Shown: positions 1 through 8,182 of the stretch, piece after piece
Layout of the letters: each line of letters starts with the position of its first letter
Position numbering within the stretch: the stretch's first letter is position 1
From: a virus
IMG/VR virus record: IMGVR_UViG_3300025892_000035
Coordinates: 1 to 47,841 of that record
DNA: 47,841 nucleotides
Strand: one strand, 5' to 3'
Position numbers and translations under genes: made by a program
Notes under the pieces: generated by a model
Seen by the model: only the letters and a program-made list of their open reading frames with translations
Database searches by the model: none
What the model was told of the DNA's origin: nothing

Positions 1-40
1 GCAGTAAGTATGTGGTTACGACAAAATATAGTTTGTAGGC

Positions 41-69
41 TTGACAAACCAGTCAAACTAATGTATAAT
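41..69 (+). promoter_or_regulatory. sigma70-like early promoter
   Basis: The -35 box TTGACA (41-46) is preceded by GC, and the -10 box TATAAT is at 64-69 with a 17-bp spacer. It precedes the polymerase unit. It is one of ten near-identical promoters in the window and is probably read by host RNA polymerase early in infection. Confidence 0.85.
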
Positions 70-97
70 ATGTTATTAAATAATGAAGGAGTGAAAC

Positions 98-319
98 ATG
101 GCAAAAAATCATCAAACAGAAAACCCACTATTCAAAGCACTAATCAGGCAATCAGAGGCTGATATCGCAACTGCGTTTGCTTCGTTAGTGATTCATTTTG
201 ATAACCCATCATCAGATGGTGCAATTATCAAATCAATGCAATGTCAACTAGACAAAATTGCAACGGCAGAAAAAAGAATTGAAACACTAAACAAACATTT
301 CAACAATACTCAAATATAA
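98..319 (+). CDS. small hypothetical protein (73 aa)
   Basis: Unrecognised 73-residue protein, first gene after the promoter at 41-69. The start is supported by an AGGAG ribosome site at about 86-90. The sequence is predicted largely helical, with a lysine-rich end. It stops 3 bp before the DNA polymerase start, so the two are probably co-transcribed and translationally coupled. No catalytic motif, signal peptide or membrane segment is visible. Confidence 0.75.
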   Translation: MAKNHQTENPLFKALIRQSEADIATAFASLVIHFDNPSSDGAIIKSMQCQLDKIATAEKRIETLNKHFNNTQI

Positions 320-322
320 TTA

Positions 323-2818
323 ATGAAGTTCTACACAAGTGTACTTCCCTACAGAGGTCGGTTGTTAGTTCGTGGTGTCGATAAAGACGGTGCCCAAAAG
401 AAATATAGAATTAATTATAAACCATCTCTGTTTGTTCCAGTCGGCAAAGAAACTAAGTATAAGACTTTAGATGGTCGTAATGTTGCAAAAGTAAAATTTG
501 ATAGTATCCCTGAGGCCACGAAGTGGGTGAATGAGTATAAGAATGTTACGAACTTTGAATACTTTGGCAATACAAGACATCAATATCCATTTATTGCAGA
601 TGAGTTCCCTGGCAAAGTCGATTGGGATTTATCGCAGATAAAATTACTTTCAATTGATATTGAGTGTGAGAGTGAAAATGGTTTCCCTAGTCCTGACAAA
701 GCAGCCGAACCTTTAATCTGTATCACAGTAAAAGACCATACATCTAAAAAGATTATCGTCTTTGGTATGGGAAACTTTGTCAACGATAGAGATGATGTTC
801 AATACATTAACTGTTCAACAGAAACACATTTGATTGAAACATTCACTAAGTTTTGGGTTGAATACAACCCCGACATCATTACTGGTTGGAATGTAAAGTT
901 CTTCGATATGCCTTATCTGATGAATCGTTTCAAACATCTGATGGGTGAAGAATGGATTCTACAATTCAGTCCTTGGGGTGTTGTTGAGAATCGAAGTGCA
1001 AGAATTACTGCAAAAGGATATAATCGTGAAGAAAGTTTCTATGACATTCTAGGCGTTGATGTTCTTGATTATCTTGACCTGTATCGTAAACATACTTTTG
1101 TCAGACGAGAGAGTTACAAACTTGACCATATCGGTGAAGTTGAGCTTGGTCAAAACAAATTAGACAATCCGTATGATACATTCAAAGAGTTTTATCAGAA
1201 CGACTATCAACGATTTGTAGAATACAATATACAAGATGTCGAACTAGTTGACAAGTTAGAAGATAAGATGCAATTGATTGCCTTACATTTGACTATGGCC
1301 TATGAGGCGAAAGTGAACTATCAAGATGTGTTCGGTCAAGTAAGAATATGGGATTGTATTATCTACAACCATCTTCGTTCAAAGAATATTGTTCCACCTG
1401 CCATACAAGAATCTAAAACATCTGATGGTTATGAAGGTGCCTATGTAAAGGACCCTGTTGTTGGTTTTCATGATTGGATTTGTAGTTTCGATTTGAACAG
1501 TCTATATCCACATTTGATTATGCAATACAATATATCGCCTGAAACAATGGTTGGTTTTGAGCCGAATCGTGTGAATGTAGAAAACATGTTGAACGAGAAG
1601 TCTGACTTGTCCGATTTAGATGGTAGAACGATAACGCCAAATGGTGCTCAGTTTAGAACTGACAAGCGTGGCTTTCTTCCTGAACTGATGGATACGCTAT
1701 ACAAAGAACGAGTTATTTATAAAAAGAGAATGTTGGAAGCACAGAAGATGTATCAACAGACTGGCGATAAGAAATACGAGTTTGAGATTGCAAAGAATCA
1801 CAACATTCAGTTGGCAAGAAAGATTGCATTGAATAGTGCCTATGGTGCAATCGGCAATCAATACTTTAGATACTTTGATGTTCGACATGCAGAAGGCATT
1901 ACTATGGCAGGCCAGTTGACGATTCGATGGATTGAAAGAGATGTGAATGAGTTTCTAAATAAGTTATTAAAAACAAAGAGTGTAACTTATGTTGTGGCTT
2001 CTGACACAGACTCCATTTACATTCGATTGGGTGCAGTTGTTGATAAGATATTTAAAGACAAGTCTGACACAAGAAAGATTGTGAGAATCATGGATAAGTT
2101 TTGTAATGAAACAATACAACCACAAATCGATAAGTCGTTTGATAAACTTGCAGAGTATGTAAATGCGTTTGAACAAAAGATGATTATGAAACGAGAAGTG
2201 ATTGCAAACAAAGGTATCTGGACTGCAAAGAAACGATACATCTTAAATGTTTACAATGATGAGGGCGTTGAACTGAAACAGCCTAAACTAAAAATCATGG
2301 GCATCGAGGCAGTAAAAAGTTCTACACCTGCCCCATGTCGTGTGAAGATTAAAGAGGCTCTCAATGTGATTATGACAAAAGATGAAAACGCATTGATACA
2401 GTTTATTGAAGATTTTAGAAAGGAGTTTAAACAGTTGCCGCCACATGAGATTGCTTTTCCTCGTTCATGCAACAATCTAAAGAAGTATGCTTCGTCAACT
2501 ACAATCTATCAGAAGTCTACACCAATGCATGTTCGTGGCTCTTTATTGTATAATAATCTGTTGAAGAAAAACAAGTTAAAGAAGTATGAAACTGTGCAAG
2601 AAGGCGACAAGATTAAGTTTGTTCAATTGAAAGAACCTAATTCGTTGAGAGAGAATGTAATATCTTTTATTAGTGTTCTTCCAAAAGAATTTGATTTGCA
2701 TAAGTACATTGATTATGATAGTCAGTTTGATAAATCGTTTTTAGAGCCATTGCGATTTATTGTTAATGCAATCGACTGGAGTTTTGAGCGACAGTCAACA
2801 CTGGATGATTTTTTCTGA
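323..2818 (+). CDS. 43: family B DNA polymerase (T4 gp43-like)
   Basis: Replicative DNA polymerase with 3'-5' proofreading, 831 aa, close to the length usual for T4-type enzymes. Exo I is at D112-x-E114, Exo II is NPDIITGWN near residue 185, and Exo III is YNIQD near 300. Polymerase motif A (FDLNSLYP) has its aspartate at D390. Motif B (KIALNSAYG) lies near 500. Motif C is D561-T-D563-S. The last residues, QSTLDDFF, match the PIP-box pattern QxxLxxFF, so binding to a phage sliding clamp is likely; no clamp gene is in this window. The stop overlaps the ATG of the next gene. No intein or split is seen. Confidence 0.97.
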   Translation: MKFYTSVLPYRGRLLVRGVDKDGAQKKYRINYKPSLFVPVGKETKYKTLDGRNVAKVKFDSIPEATKWVNEYKNVTNFEYFGNTRHQYPFIADEFPGKVDWDLSQIKLLSIDIECESENGFPSPDKAAEPLICITVKDHTSKKIIVFGMGNFVNDRDDVQYINCSTETHLIETFTKFWVEYNPDIITGWNVKFFDMPYLMNRFKHLMGEEWILQFSPWGVVENRSARITAKGYNREESFYDILGVDVLDYLDLYRKHTFVRRESYKLDHIGEVELGQNKLDNPYDTFKEFYQNDYQRFVEYNIQDVELVDKLEDKMQLIALHLTMAYEAKVNYQDVFGQVRIWDCIIYNHLRSKNIVPPAIQESKTSDGYEGAYVKDPVVGFHDWICSFDLNSLYPHLIMQYNISPETMVGFEPNRVNVENMLNEKSDLSDLDGRTITPNGAQFRTDKRGFLPELMDTLYKERVIYKKRMLEAQKMYQQTGDKKYEFEIAKNHNIQLARKIALNSAYGAIGNQYFRYFDVRHAEGITMAGQLTIRWIERDVNEFLNKLLKTKSVTYVVASDTDSIYIRLGAVVDKIFKDKSDTRKIVRIMDKFCNETIQPQIDKSFDKLAEYVNAFEQKMIMKREVIANKGIWTAKKRYILNVYNDEGVELKQPKLKIMGIEAVKSSTPAPCRVKIKEALNVIMTKDENALIQFIEDFRKEFKQLPPHEIAFPRSCNNLKKYASSTTIYQKSTPMHVRGSLLYNNLLKKNKLKKYETVQEGDKIKFVQLKEPNSLRENVISFISVLPKEFDLHKYIDYDSQFDKSFLEPLRFIVNAIDWSFERQSTLDDFF

Positions 2819-3450
2819 TGAGAGTAATACCTTTTTGTGGATATCCAATTTGCATAATAAAGACTAACGAAATACTTAATGATGATGAGTTAAGGTTTTT
2901 AAAAAGTTTAGATAATAAACAACATATGGAAACTCTAAACACTAGGACTAAATTAACCAAAAGCGTTAATATCCTAAATAATATTGAGTTGACAAGAATT
3001 AAAGATTTTGTTTGGAAATATTTTTGTGATTATGTAGATAATGTTTTAGAAGTTGAAAATGATTTCTACATGTGCAATAGTTGGGGAACAATTCAACAAA
3101 AAGGTGATTATCACCCCAGCCACAATCACCCAAACGCTGTGTTTAGTTCTGTGTTTTATGTTCAGACCTCTAATAGTAGTATTACTTTTGCTATTGATAG
3201 GTCTAAAATTATGGAAGGATTTCTACTTGATTTTAAAATTAAAAACTATAATTATTTTAATGCACTATCGTGGAAAGTACCAGTTGAAACTGGCGACATG
3301 ATAATATTTCCAGGCGAGTTACAACACGAATCGCAAGTGCATGATGGCGATGATGAAAGAATGATAATAGGCTCAAGTTACTTTGTTGAAGGCAACCTAG
3401 GATTTGATAATAATTACAATTCAATAAAAATATATAATGCAGATAATTGA
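2818..3450 (+). CDS. 2OG-Fe(II) oxygenase-like protein (PF13759-type)
   Basis: Probable 2-oxoglutarate/Fe(II)-dependent dioxygenase, 210 aa, substrate unknown. The pattern is that of the 2OG-FeII_Oxy_5 group common in marine phages: a histidine-rich metal site (H99, H102, H104) followed by PNAVFSSVFYV, a strand ending in FPGELQH (H170), and R181 for the 2OG carboxylate. The start overlaps the polymerase stop. The last 14 bases overlap the next oxygenase, and three such genes follow in a row. The base composition looks more AT-rich than the polymerase, which may mean separate acquisition. Confidence 0.8.
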   Translation: MRVIPFCGYPICIIKTNEILNDDELRFLKSLDNKQHMETLNTRTKLTKSVNILNNIELTRIKDFVWKYFCDYVDNVLEVENDFYMCNSWGTIQQKGDYHPSHNHPNAVFSSVFYVQTSNSSITFAIDRSKIMEGFLLDFKIKNYNYFNALSWKVPVETGDMIIFPGELQHESQVHDGDDERMIIGSSYFVEGNLGFDNNYNSIKIYNADN

Positions 3451-4018
3451 TGACATACTAACTTCAGAAGAGGCTGACCATATTGAAAGAACGATAATCA
3501 ATGACCGCTTTCCTTGGTTTCTACAGGCAGGTGATAGTACAGTTACACCAGATATTGCTGAATTGTATAAGAACGATAAGAATGTAAAAGACCATTTTCA
3601 ATTTGTACATGACGCTATAGTTTGGAATGATACTCTACAAAGTTTTTACAAATCAAAATATAGTAAGTTGTGTCAAAAGACATTAGATAGATTTATGCAA
3701 AGAACTGGTTATGCTAATTGGGAGTCGTATGATATTTTAAGAAGTAAAATTAATCTTACACCTCAATATAAAAATGCAAAGTATGGTTATGGTGTGCCAC
3801 ATACAGATGACAAAGAACCTCATATGGTGATAATATATTATGTTAATGACTCTGATGGTGATACATGTCTTTTTGATAATGATAATAAAGTACAACATAG
3901 AATTGCGCCAAAGAAAGGTAGATTTTTAGTTTTTGATGGTAATCGAAAACATGCTGGCTCACATCCTTATTATAGTAATTACAGGGCTGTTATTAATAGT
4001 AACATTAGGTTTAGATGA
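3437..4018 (+). CDS. 2OG-Fe(II) oxygenase (prolyl-hydroxylase-like fold)
   Basis: Predicted dioxygenase, 193 aa. The jelly-roll core carries the full triad: H122-x-D124 in PHTDD, H172 in GNRKHAG, and R183 for 2-oxoglutarate. The order HxD, GRFLVFDG, H, R is that of the P4H/PHD family. The substrate cannot be read from sequence. It overlaps the previous oxygenase by 14 bp and the next by 4 bp (ATGA), so the three are one translational unit behind the polymerase. Confidence 0.82.
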   Translation: MQIIDDILTSEEADHIERTIINDRFPWFLQAGDSTVTPDIAELYKNDKNVKDHFQFVHDAIVWNDTLQSFYKSKYSKLCQKTLDRFMQRTGYANWESYDILRSKINLTPQYKNAKYGYGVPHTDDKEPHMVIIYYVNDSDGDTCLFDNDNKVQHRIAPKKGRFLVFDGNRKHAGSHPYYSNYRAVINSNIRFR

Positions 4019-4575
4019 ATTCTACATGGAATGCACAATTCGGTGAGTTATCAGATGATGTAGTAAAGGCTATTATTAATACTGGTTGGAGTCATCCCAT
4101 AGAAAGACATGGCGAAGATGAAGAAGTAACTAATGGAATTAGTAGAAGTTCGACAAACACATACATCGACCTTTTAGATGAGCCTGAATTAAAAGATTTA
4201 TTATGGCACTATGTTCGTTCACATAATAAGAACTTTTATAATTTTGATTTGACTGATTTAGAGTCGCCACAATTTGCTGTTTATAACGAGGGCAATCATT
4301 ATCAATGGCACCAAGATATGTATCTTAATGAAATTTTCCCTGATATGTTTCATAGAAAATTATCTATGACTATTCAGTTGAGTGATGGGGATGATTATGA
4401 GGGTGGTGATTTTGAAATAGGCGATTCATCTTGGGCAGAATATGATAAAGAATTATTCAGACAGAAAGGAACTATTATAACATTTCCTTCTTTTATGAAA
4501 CACAGAGTTACACCAGTTACAAAGGGTGAAAGAATGTCTTTAGTCGTTGCAGTTGACGGACCTAAATTCAGATGA
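4015..4575 (+). CDS. 2OG-Fe(II) oxygenase (PKHD/PiuC-like)
   Basis: Predicted dioxygenase, 186 aa, with H99-x-D101 (QWHQDMYL), GGDFEIGD, H163 in FPSFMKHRVTPV and R173. The FPSxxxHxVTPVxxGxRxSL signature is typical of the YbiX/PiuC group of PKHD hydroxylases. It is similar in plan to the gene at 42920, which may be a paralogue. Protein hydroxylation is the usual role in the family; the substrate is unknown. Confidence 0.85.
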   Translation: MNSTWNAQFGELSDDVVKAIINTGWSHPIERHGEDEEVTNGISRSSTNTYIDLLDEPELKDLLWHYVRSHNKNFYNFDLTDLESPQFAVYNEGNHYQWHQDMYLNEIFPDMFHRKLSMTIQLSDGDDYEGGDFEIGDSSWAEYDKELFRQKGTIITFPSFMKHRVTPVTKGERMSLVVAVDGPKFR

Positions 4576-4703
4576 CAGATGAAGAGCTAAAAGATTTTAT
4601 TGAGTATTTTAAAAATGAATTACCAGACCCCGAACATCACCCACAAAAGGTGATATGGTTAATGAGATGGTATCAATCAATTGTTTTGAGGAATAGAGAA
4701 TGA
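4572..4703 (+). CDS. small hypothetical protein (43 aa)
   Basis: ATG overlaps the stop of the preceding oxygenase and the TGA overlaps the ATG of the methyltransferase, so it sits exactly between them. The 43-residue product is acidic at the N-terminus (MTDEELKDF) and ends in a Trp/Arg-rich helix (WLMRWYQS). Function unknown; real expression is supported only by the tight ATGA couplings. Confidence 0.6.
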   Translation: MTDEELKDFIEYFKNELPDPEHHPQKVIWLMRWYQSIVLRNRE

Positions 4704-6028
4704 AAGAAAATGCATTTACACACTACATAAGAGATAACACACTATATGGCCGTTTCAAGGATGCGGCTAGAGAAGATAAGTTACCAATCTTAGATAACAA
4801 GACATTTGAAAGAATGAACGCAGAGTACGGTAAAGAGAAGATGCGAACAACACTTGCTGACTATATTGCAACAGAACGACCTGTGTTCCCACTAAAAGAA
4901 ATCACAAAAGATGACATGAGAAAGTCCTTTTTTGATTTACAAAAGTTTGATACTAGTACTATTTGTATTCCTAATGAGCAAGTAGAGAAAACTGTATTTG
5001 AAAAGTATGATGATTACAAATATAGTTATGAAGATTATGGCCTTGGCTTGATTAATGGTGCTAGTACCTTTAATGATGTGTCAAATTATTTTCACCAAGA
5101 CTTACGACTAGAGTGTGGCAGTTATGGTTTCAGAGCACCGAAAGAAGTATGGGAGAATGGTACTGCATATGACATATGGAAGTGTTTTGGTCCTATCTGG
5201 CGAGGCATCAATGGTGTTCAAAAGGTCATGGTAGAAGGTAAAGAACAATTAATGGGCGGGCAGTTGAGTGAGAAAAGTTATATCTCTGCTTTCAGACTTG
5301 GCACTTATATCGCAACACAATTTAAACCTGTCGTTGCAAAGGCAATCTACGATATAACAGAAGCAAAAACAGTACTTGATACAAGTTGTGGTTGGGGCGA
5401 TAGGCTTGCTGGTTTTTTTGCTTCAGACGCTGAAGAATATTATGGTTGTGACCCAAACCCAAATACATATAGAAGATACCAAGAACAAATATCTCAATAC
5501 AATAAGTTTCTACCTAAACCTAAAAAGGTACACATATGGAATTGTGGTGCAGAAGATTTGCCATATGATAAGTTACCACCAATTGATTGTGCGTTTACAA
5601 GTCCACCTTACTTCTCAACAGAAGAATACAACAAGGGCGGTGAACTAGAAGAAAATCAATCTTGGTTTAAATTTAATGAGTATGATGCATGGCGAGATGA
5701 CTTTTATTTGCCTGTCGCAGAGAACACAATGAAAGTTTCTAAATATATGTTTGTCAACATTATGGACCCAAAGATACATGGTGTTCGTTATCGTTCAGGT
5801 GATGAGCTAGTTGATAAATTTAAAGACAAGTTTCTTGGTCAGATTGGTATGAGAATCATGCAACGCCCACAGGGTAAGGCAGTATTCAATGACGAAGATG
5901 GTAAGTTTGATAAAGCAAAACTAGACGAACACATGAACAAAATGTTTATTGAGAATGTCTGGTGTTTTGGGCCTGAATCAGACCTGTTCAAGAATTCAAG
6001 AGTGGCAACACTAGATGATTTTTTCTAA
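4700..6028 (+). CDS. DNA methyltransferase-like protein (SPPY motif) with C-terminal clamp-binding tail
   Basis: Probable SAM-dependent DNA amino-methyltransferase (N4-cytosine or N6-adenine type), 442 aa. The SAM-binding motif I resembles DTSCGWGDRL near residue 228. The catalytic motif TSPPYF has S301-P302-P303-Y304. The first 220 residues are not recognised and may recognise DNA. The protein ends RVATLDDFF, nearly the same end as the DNA polymerase (QSTLDDFF), suggesting tethering to the sliding clamp so that new DNA is modified at the fork. No restriction partner is nearby. The base and target site are unknown. Confidence 0.75.
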   Translation: MKENAFTHYIRDNTLYGRFKDAAREDKLPILDNKTFERMNAEYGKEKMRTTLADYIATERPVFPLKEITKDDMRKSFFDLQKFDTSTICIPNEQVEKTVFEKYDDYKYSYEDYGLGLINGASTFNDVSNYFHQDLRLECGSYGFRAPKEVWENGTAYDIWKCFGPIWRGINGVQKVMVEGKEQLMGGQLSEKSYISAFRLGTYIATQFKPVVAKAIYDITEAKTVLDTSCGWGDRLAGFFASDAEEYYGCDPNPNTYRRYQEQISQYNKFLPKPKKVHIWNCGAEDLPYDKLPPIDCAFTSPPYFSTEEYNKGGELEENQSWFKFNEYDAWRDDFYLPVAENTMKVSKYMFVNIMDPKIHGVRYRSGDELVDKFKDKFLGQIGMRIMQRPQGKAVFNDEDGKFDKAKLDEHMNKMFIENVWCFGPESDLFKNSRVATLDDFF

Positions 6029-6034
6029 ATATGC

Positions 6035-6063
6035 TTGACAATGGCAACTAAAAAGAGTATAAT
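6035..6063 (+). promoter_or_regulatory. sigma70-like early promoter
   Basis: TTGACA 6035-6040, TATAAT 6058-6063, 17-bp spacer, preceded by GC. The -10 box ends 7 bp before the ATG of the 59-aa gene at 6070, so that mRNA would be nearly leaderless. Confidence 0.85.
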
Positions 6064-6069
6064 ACAACT

Positions 6070-6249
6070 ATGTTAATCGTACAAAAAAGACTAAAAACAG
6101 AACCAGATGCAGAATGGCACTTTCACGAAATAATGAGTGATTGGTTTCCTGGCGGGTTTCAAAGAGAAACAGATTGGGCATTGAGATACAAAAGAAGAAA
6201 TGATAACCCAACATACAAACATGAATACAAAGTGGAGTTAAAGACATGA
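6070..6249 (+). CDS. small hypothetical protein (59 aa), possibly leaderless
   Basis: Unrecognised 59-residue protein rich in Trp, Arg and His (for example [14 protein letters not shown]). The start is 7 bp downstream of a perfect -10 box, so transcription would begin at or within a base or two of the ATG and no ribosome site is possible. The TGA overlaps the uvsX ATG. It may act as a translated leader for uvsX. Confidence 0.65.
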   Translation: MLIVQKRLKTEPDAEWHFHEIMSDWFPGGFQRETDWALRYKRRNDNPTYKHEYKVELKT

Positions 6250-7313
6250 GTGATTTTTTAAAAGATATAATTAAAGAAACAGGCAACGAATATGCAAGTC
6301 TAGTATCAGATGGTTCAACAGGCGATGTTGATGACTTTATTGATACAGGTTCGTATATATTCAATGCGTTATTAGGTGGTAGTATTCACAGAGGCCTACC
6401 ATCAAACAAGATTACTGCAATCGCCGGCGAAAGTGCAACAGGTAAAACCTTCTTTGTGCTTGGCATGTGTAAGAACTTTCTCGACAAGAATCCAGATGGC
6501 GGTGTAATATTCTTTGAGAGTGAGTCAGCAATTACAAAAGACTTGATTGAAGAACGAGATATAGATAGTAAACGAATGGTCGTTATGCCCGTTACTACTG
6601 TGCAAGAATTCAGACATCAAGCCATTACTGTATTGGACAAATACATTGAACAAAAGAAATCAGAAAGAAAACCAATACTACTTGTCTTAGATTCTTTAGG
6701 TATGCTATCTACCACAAAAGAAATGGAAGACACCCAGGCAGGTAAAGAAACAAAAGATATGACAAGGGCACAGATTGTAAAGGCCGCCTTTCGAGTACTC
6801 ACCTTGAAGTTAGGGAAAGCGAAAGTTCCCCTTATTATAACAAACCATACTTATGATGTGGTGGGCAGTATGTTCCCACAGAAAGAGATGGGTGGTGGGT
6901 CAGGATTAAAATATGCCGCCAGTAGCATTGTCTATCTTTCTAAACGCAAAGAAAAAGATGGTACCGAAATCATTGGTAACATCATTCATTGTAAGAACTA
7001 CAAGTCAAGGCTGACCAAAGAAAACAAAATCGTAGATGTTCGCTTGACTTACGACAAAGGTTTAGATAGATACTATGGTCTATTAGAACTGGCATTGAAA
7101 CATGGCATATTCAAATCAGTATCTACAAGAGTTGAGTTGCCAGATGGTACTAAGACTTTTGGTAAGACTATAAATAATAATCCCGAAAAGTATTTCACAC
7201 CAGAGATACTAGAACAGTTAGATGCTGTTTGTGGAAAAGAATTTAAATATGGAGATGCAGTTGAAGAAGTCGAAGAATCAGTACCCGAAACCACATCAAA
7301 CGACAACGCCTAA
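6246..7313 (+). CDS. uvsX: RecA-like recombinase UvsX
   Basis: Strand-exchange recombinase of the T4 UvsX/RecA family, 355 aa, for recombination-dependent replication and repair. Walker A is GESATGKT at residues 61-68. A hydrophobic strand plus aspartate (ILLVLDSLG) forms Walker B, followed by a [11 protein letters not shown] segment typical of the DNA-binding loop region. The C-terminus is acidic (EEVEESVPE), as in RecA-family proteins that use an acidic tail to tune DNA binding. It is coupled to the small gene upstream through ATGA, and its last 59 bp overlap the next reading frame. Confidence 0.95.
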   Translation: MSDFLKDIIKETGNEYASLVSDGSTGDVDDFIDTGSYIFNALLGGSIHRGLPSNKITAIAGESATGKTFFVLGMCKNFLDKNPDGGVIFFESESAITKDLIEERDIDSKRMVVMPVTTVQEFRHQAITVLDKYIEQKKSERKPILLVLDSLGMLSTTKEMEDTQAGKETKDMTRAQIVKAAFRVLTLKLGKAKVPLIITNHTYDVVGSMFPQKEMGGGSGLKYAASSIVYLSKRKEKDGTEIIGNIIHCKNYKSRLTKENKIVDVRLTYDKGLDRYYGLLELALKHGIFKSVSTRVELPDGTKTFGKTINNNPEKYFTPEILEQLDAVCGKEFKYGDAVEEVEESVPETTSNDNA

Positions 7314-7590
7314 ACACAACGAAGATTATGTCTTTGTAGAGAAGGAAGGTGAGGACTTTACAGCCCTAAAACTCATTAGTGGCCCATTCGCAAGTATAGT
7401 TTATCATTATGGTCATGTAGGATTCGCACCTGAATCTGAATCAGTTAATGGTGCATTGCCCATGAAGTTTGACTATACAGTTATAGAAAATAGAATTGAG
7501 GCTGATACAGACAGTCAAGAATTTATTAATCATATTGGCGATGTATTGGTTGTGTTATTAGAAGAACAATTAAAAAATGAAAATAACTAA
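7255..7590 (+). CDS. conserved hypothetical phage protein, start uncertain
   Basis: The conserved-looking part begins near [10 protein letters not shown] and includes [15 protein letters not shown] and a C-terminal [16 protein letters not shown] helix. It resembles a small uncharacterised protein found after uvsX in marine T4-like phages; function unknown. All in-frame Met codons (7222, 7249, 7255) lie inside uvsX and none has a well-spaced ribosome site. 7255 is chosen for the shortest overlap. Translation may depend on ribosomes finishing uvsX. It overlaps the next gene by 14 bp. Confidence 0.65.
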   Translation: MQLKKSKNQYPKPHQTTTPKHNEDYVFVEKEGEDFTALKLISGPFASIVYHYGHVGFAPESESVNGALPMKFDYTVIENRIEADTDSQEFINHIGDVLVVLLEEQLKNENN

Positions 7591-8131
7591 CCTAATACAA
7601 CAAGGCTCACTATTAACTGTGCCTAATTTTCTAGCCGATTATATAGACTTAGAAAATAAAATTAAAGATTATGAATATGAGGCGACTCATCAACCAAAGT
7701 CGGTTCAATATGGTAATAGATTTCAAGCTGCCCCTTGTTGGGAAACTCAGAATCTTAAAATCATTGATAGACCTATGCACAACTCTATCAAAAAACAAAT
7801 TGAGGAATTAATTGAAGAACCTATAGTTGATTTTCATTGTAGAATAAGATGTACAAAATCTAGTGAACTAAAACTATCACCTCAAGGCAAACGCAGACTT
7901 GGTATGGTTCATACTGATGAAGATGAATTTGCAGGAGTGTTACCATTTGACCAATCGTTCACAGGTGGCACAGCATTCTTTTCTCATGCCTGGGATAAAA
8001 TGCCTGACATAACTCATGGAGCATGGCCGAACAGACTAGTTTTATATAATGGAAAAAGAAATCATACTGCTTGCCATGATTTCACTTTTGAAAACAGATA
8101 TGTCTTAGTAATATTTTTTAATGTTGCTTGA
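7577..8131 (+). CDS. 2OG-Fe(II) oxygenase-like / DUF6445-type protein
   Basis: A 184-residue protein with an oxygenase-like pattern: H112-x-D114 (VHTDED), then AGVLPF, GGTAFFSH, H163 in YNGKRNHTA and R174. The layout fits the DUF6445 group, thought to share the 2OG-Fe(II) fold. Substrate unknown. Its TGA stop (8129-8131) lies inside the -35 box of the helicase promoter, so coding end and promoter share bases. Confidence 0.7.
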   Translation: MKITNLIQQGSLLTVPNFLADYIDLENKIKDYEYEATHQPKSVQYGNRFQAAPCWETQNLKIIDRPMHNSIKKQIEELIEEPIVDFHCRIRCTKSSELKLSPQGKRRLGMVHTDEDEFAGVLPFDQSFTGGTAFFSHAWDKMPDITHGAWPNRLVLYNGKRNHTACHDFTFENRYVLVIFFNVA

Positions 8132-8156
8132 CTTTTTTATTCAGCTGTTGTATAAT
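8128..8156 (+). promoter_or_regulatory. sigma70-like early promoter
   Basis: TTGACT 8128-8133, TATAAT 8151-8156, 17-bp spacer, preceded by GC. It drives the helicase gene. The -35 box contains the stop codon of the upstream gene. Confidence 0.8.
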
Positions 8157-8182
8157 GTATCAATCAAAAAACAAGAGGGCGT

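Noticed and set aside
323-2818. Intein or split in the polymerase or NrdA genes
   Set aside because: Both proteins are full-length with motifs at normal spacing and no inserted block.
7222-7255. Earlier start (7222) for the gene after uvsX
   Set aside because: It would overlap uvsX by 92 bp and has no ribosome site; the extra residues look like a shadow of uvsX coding.
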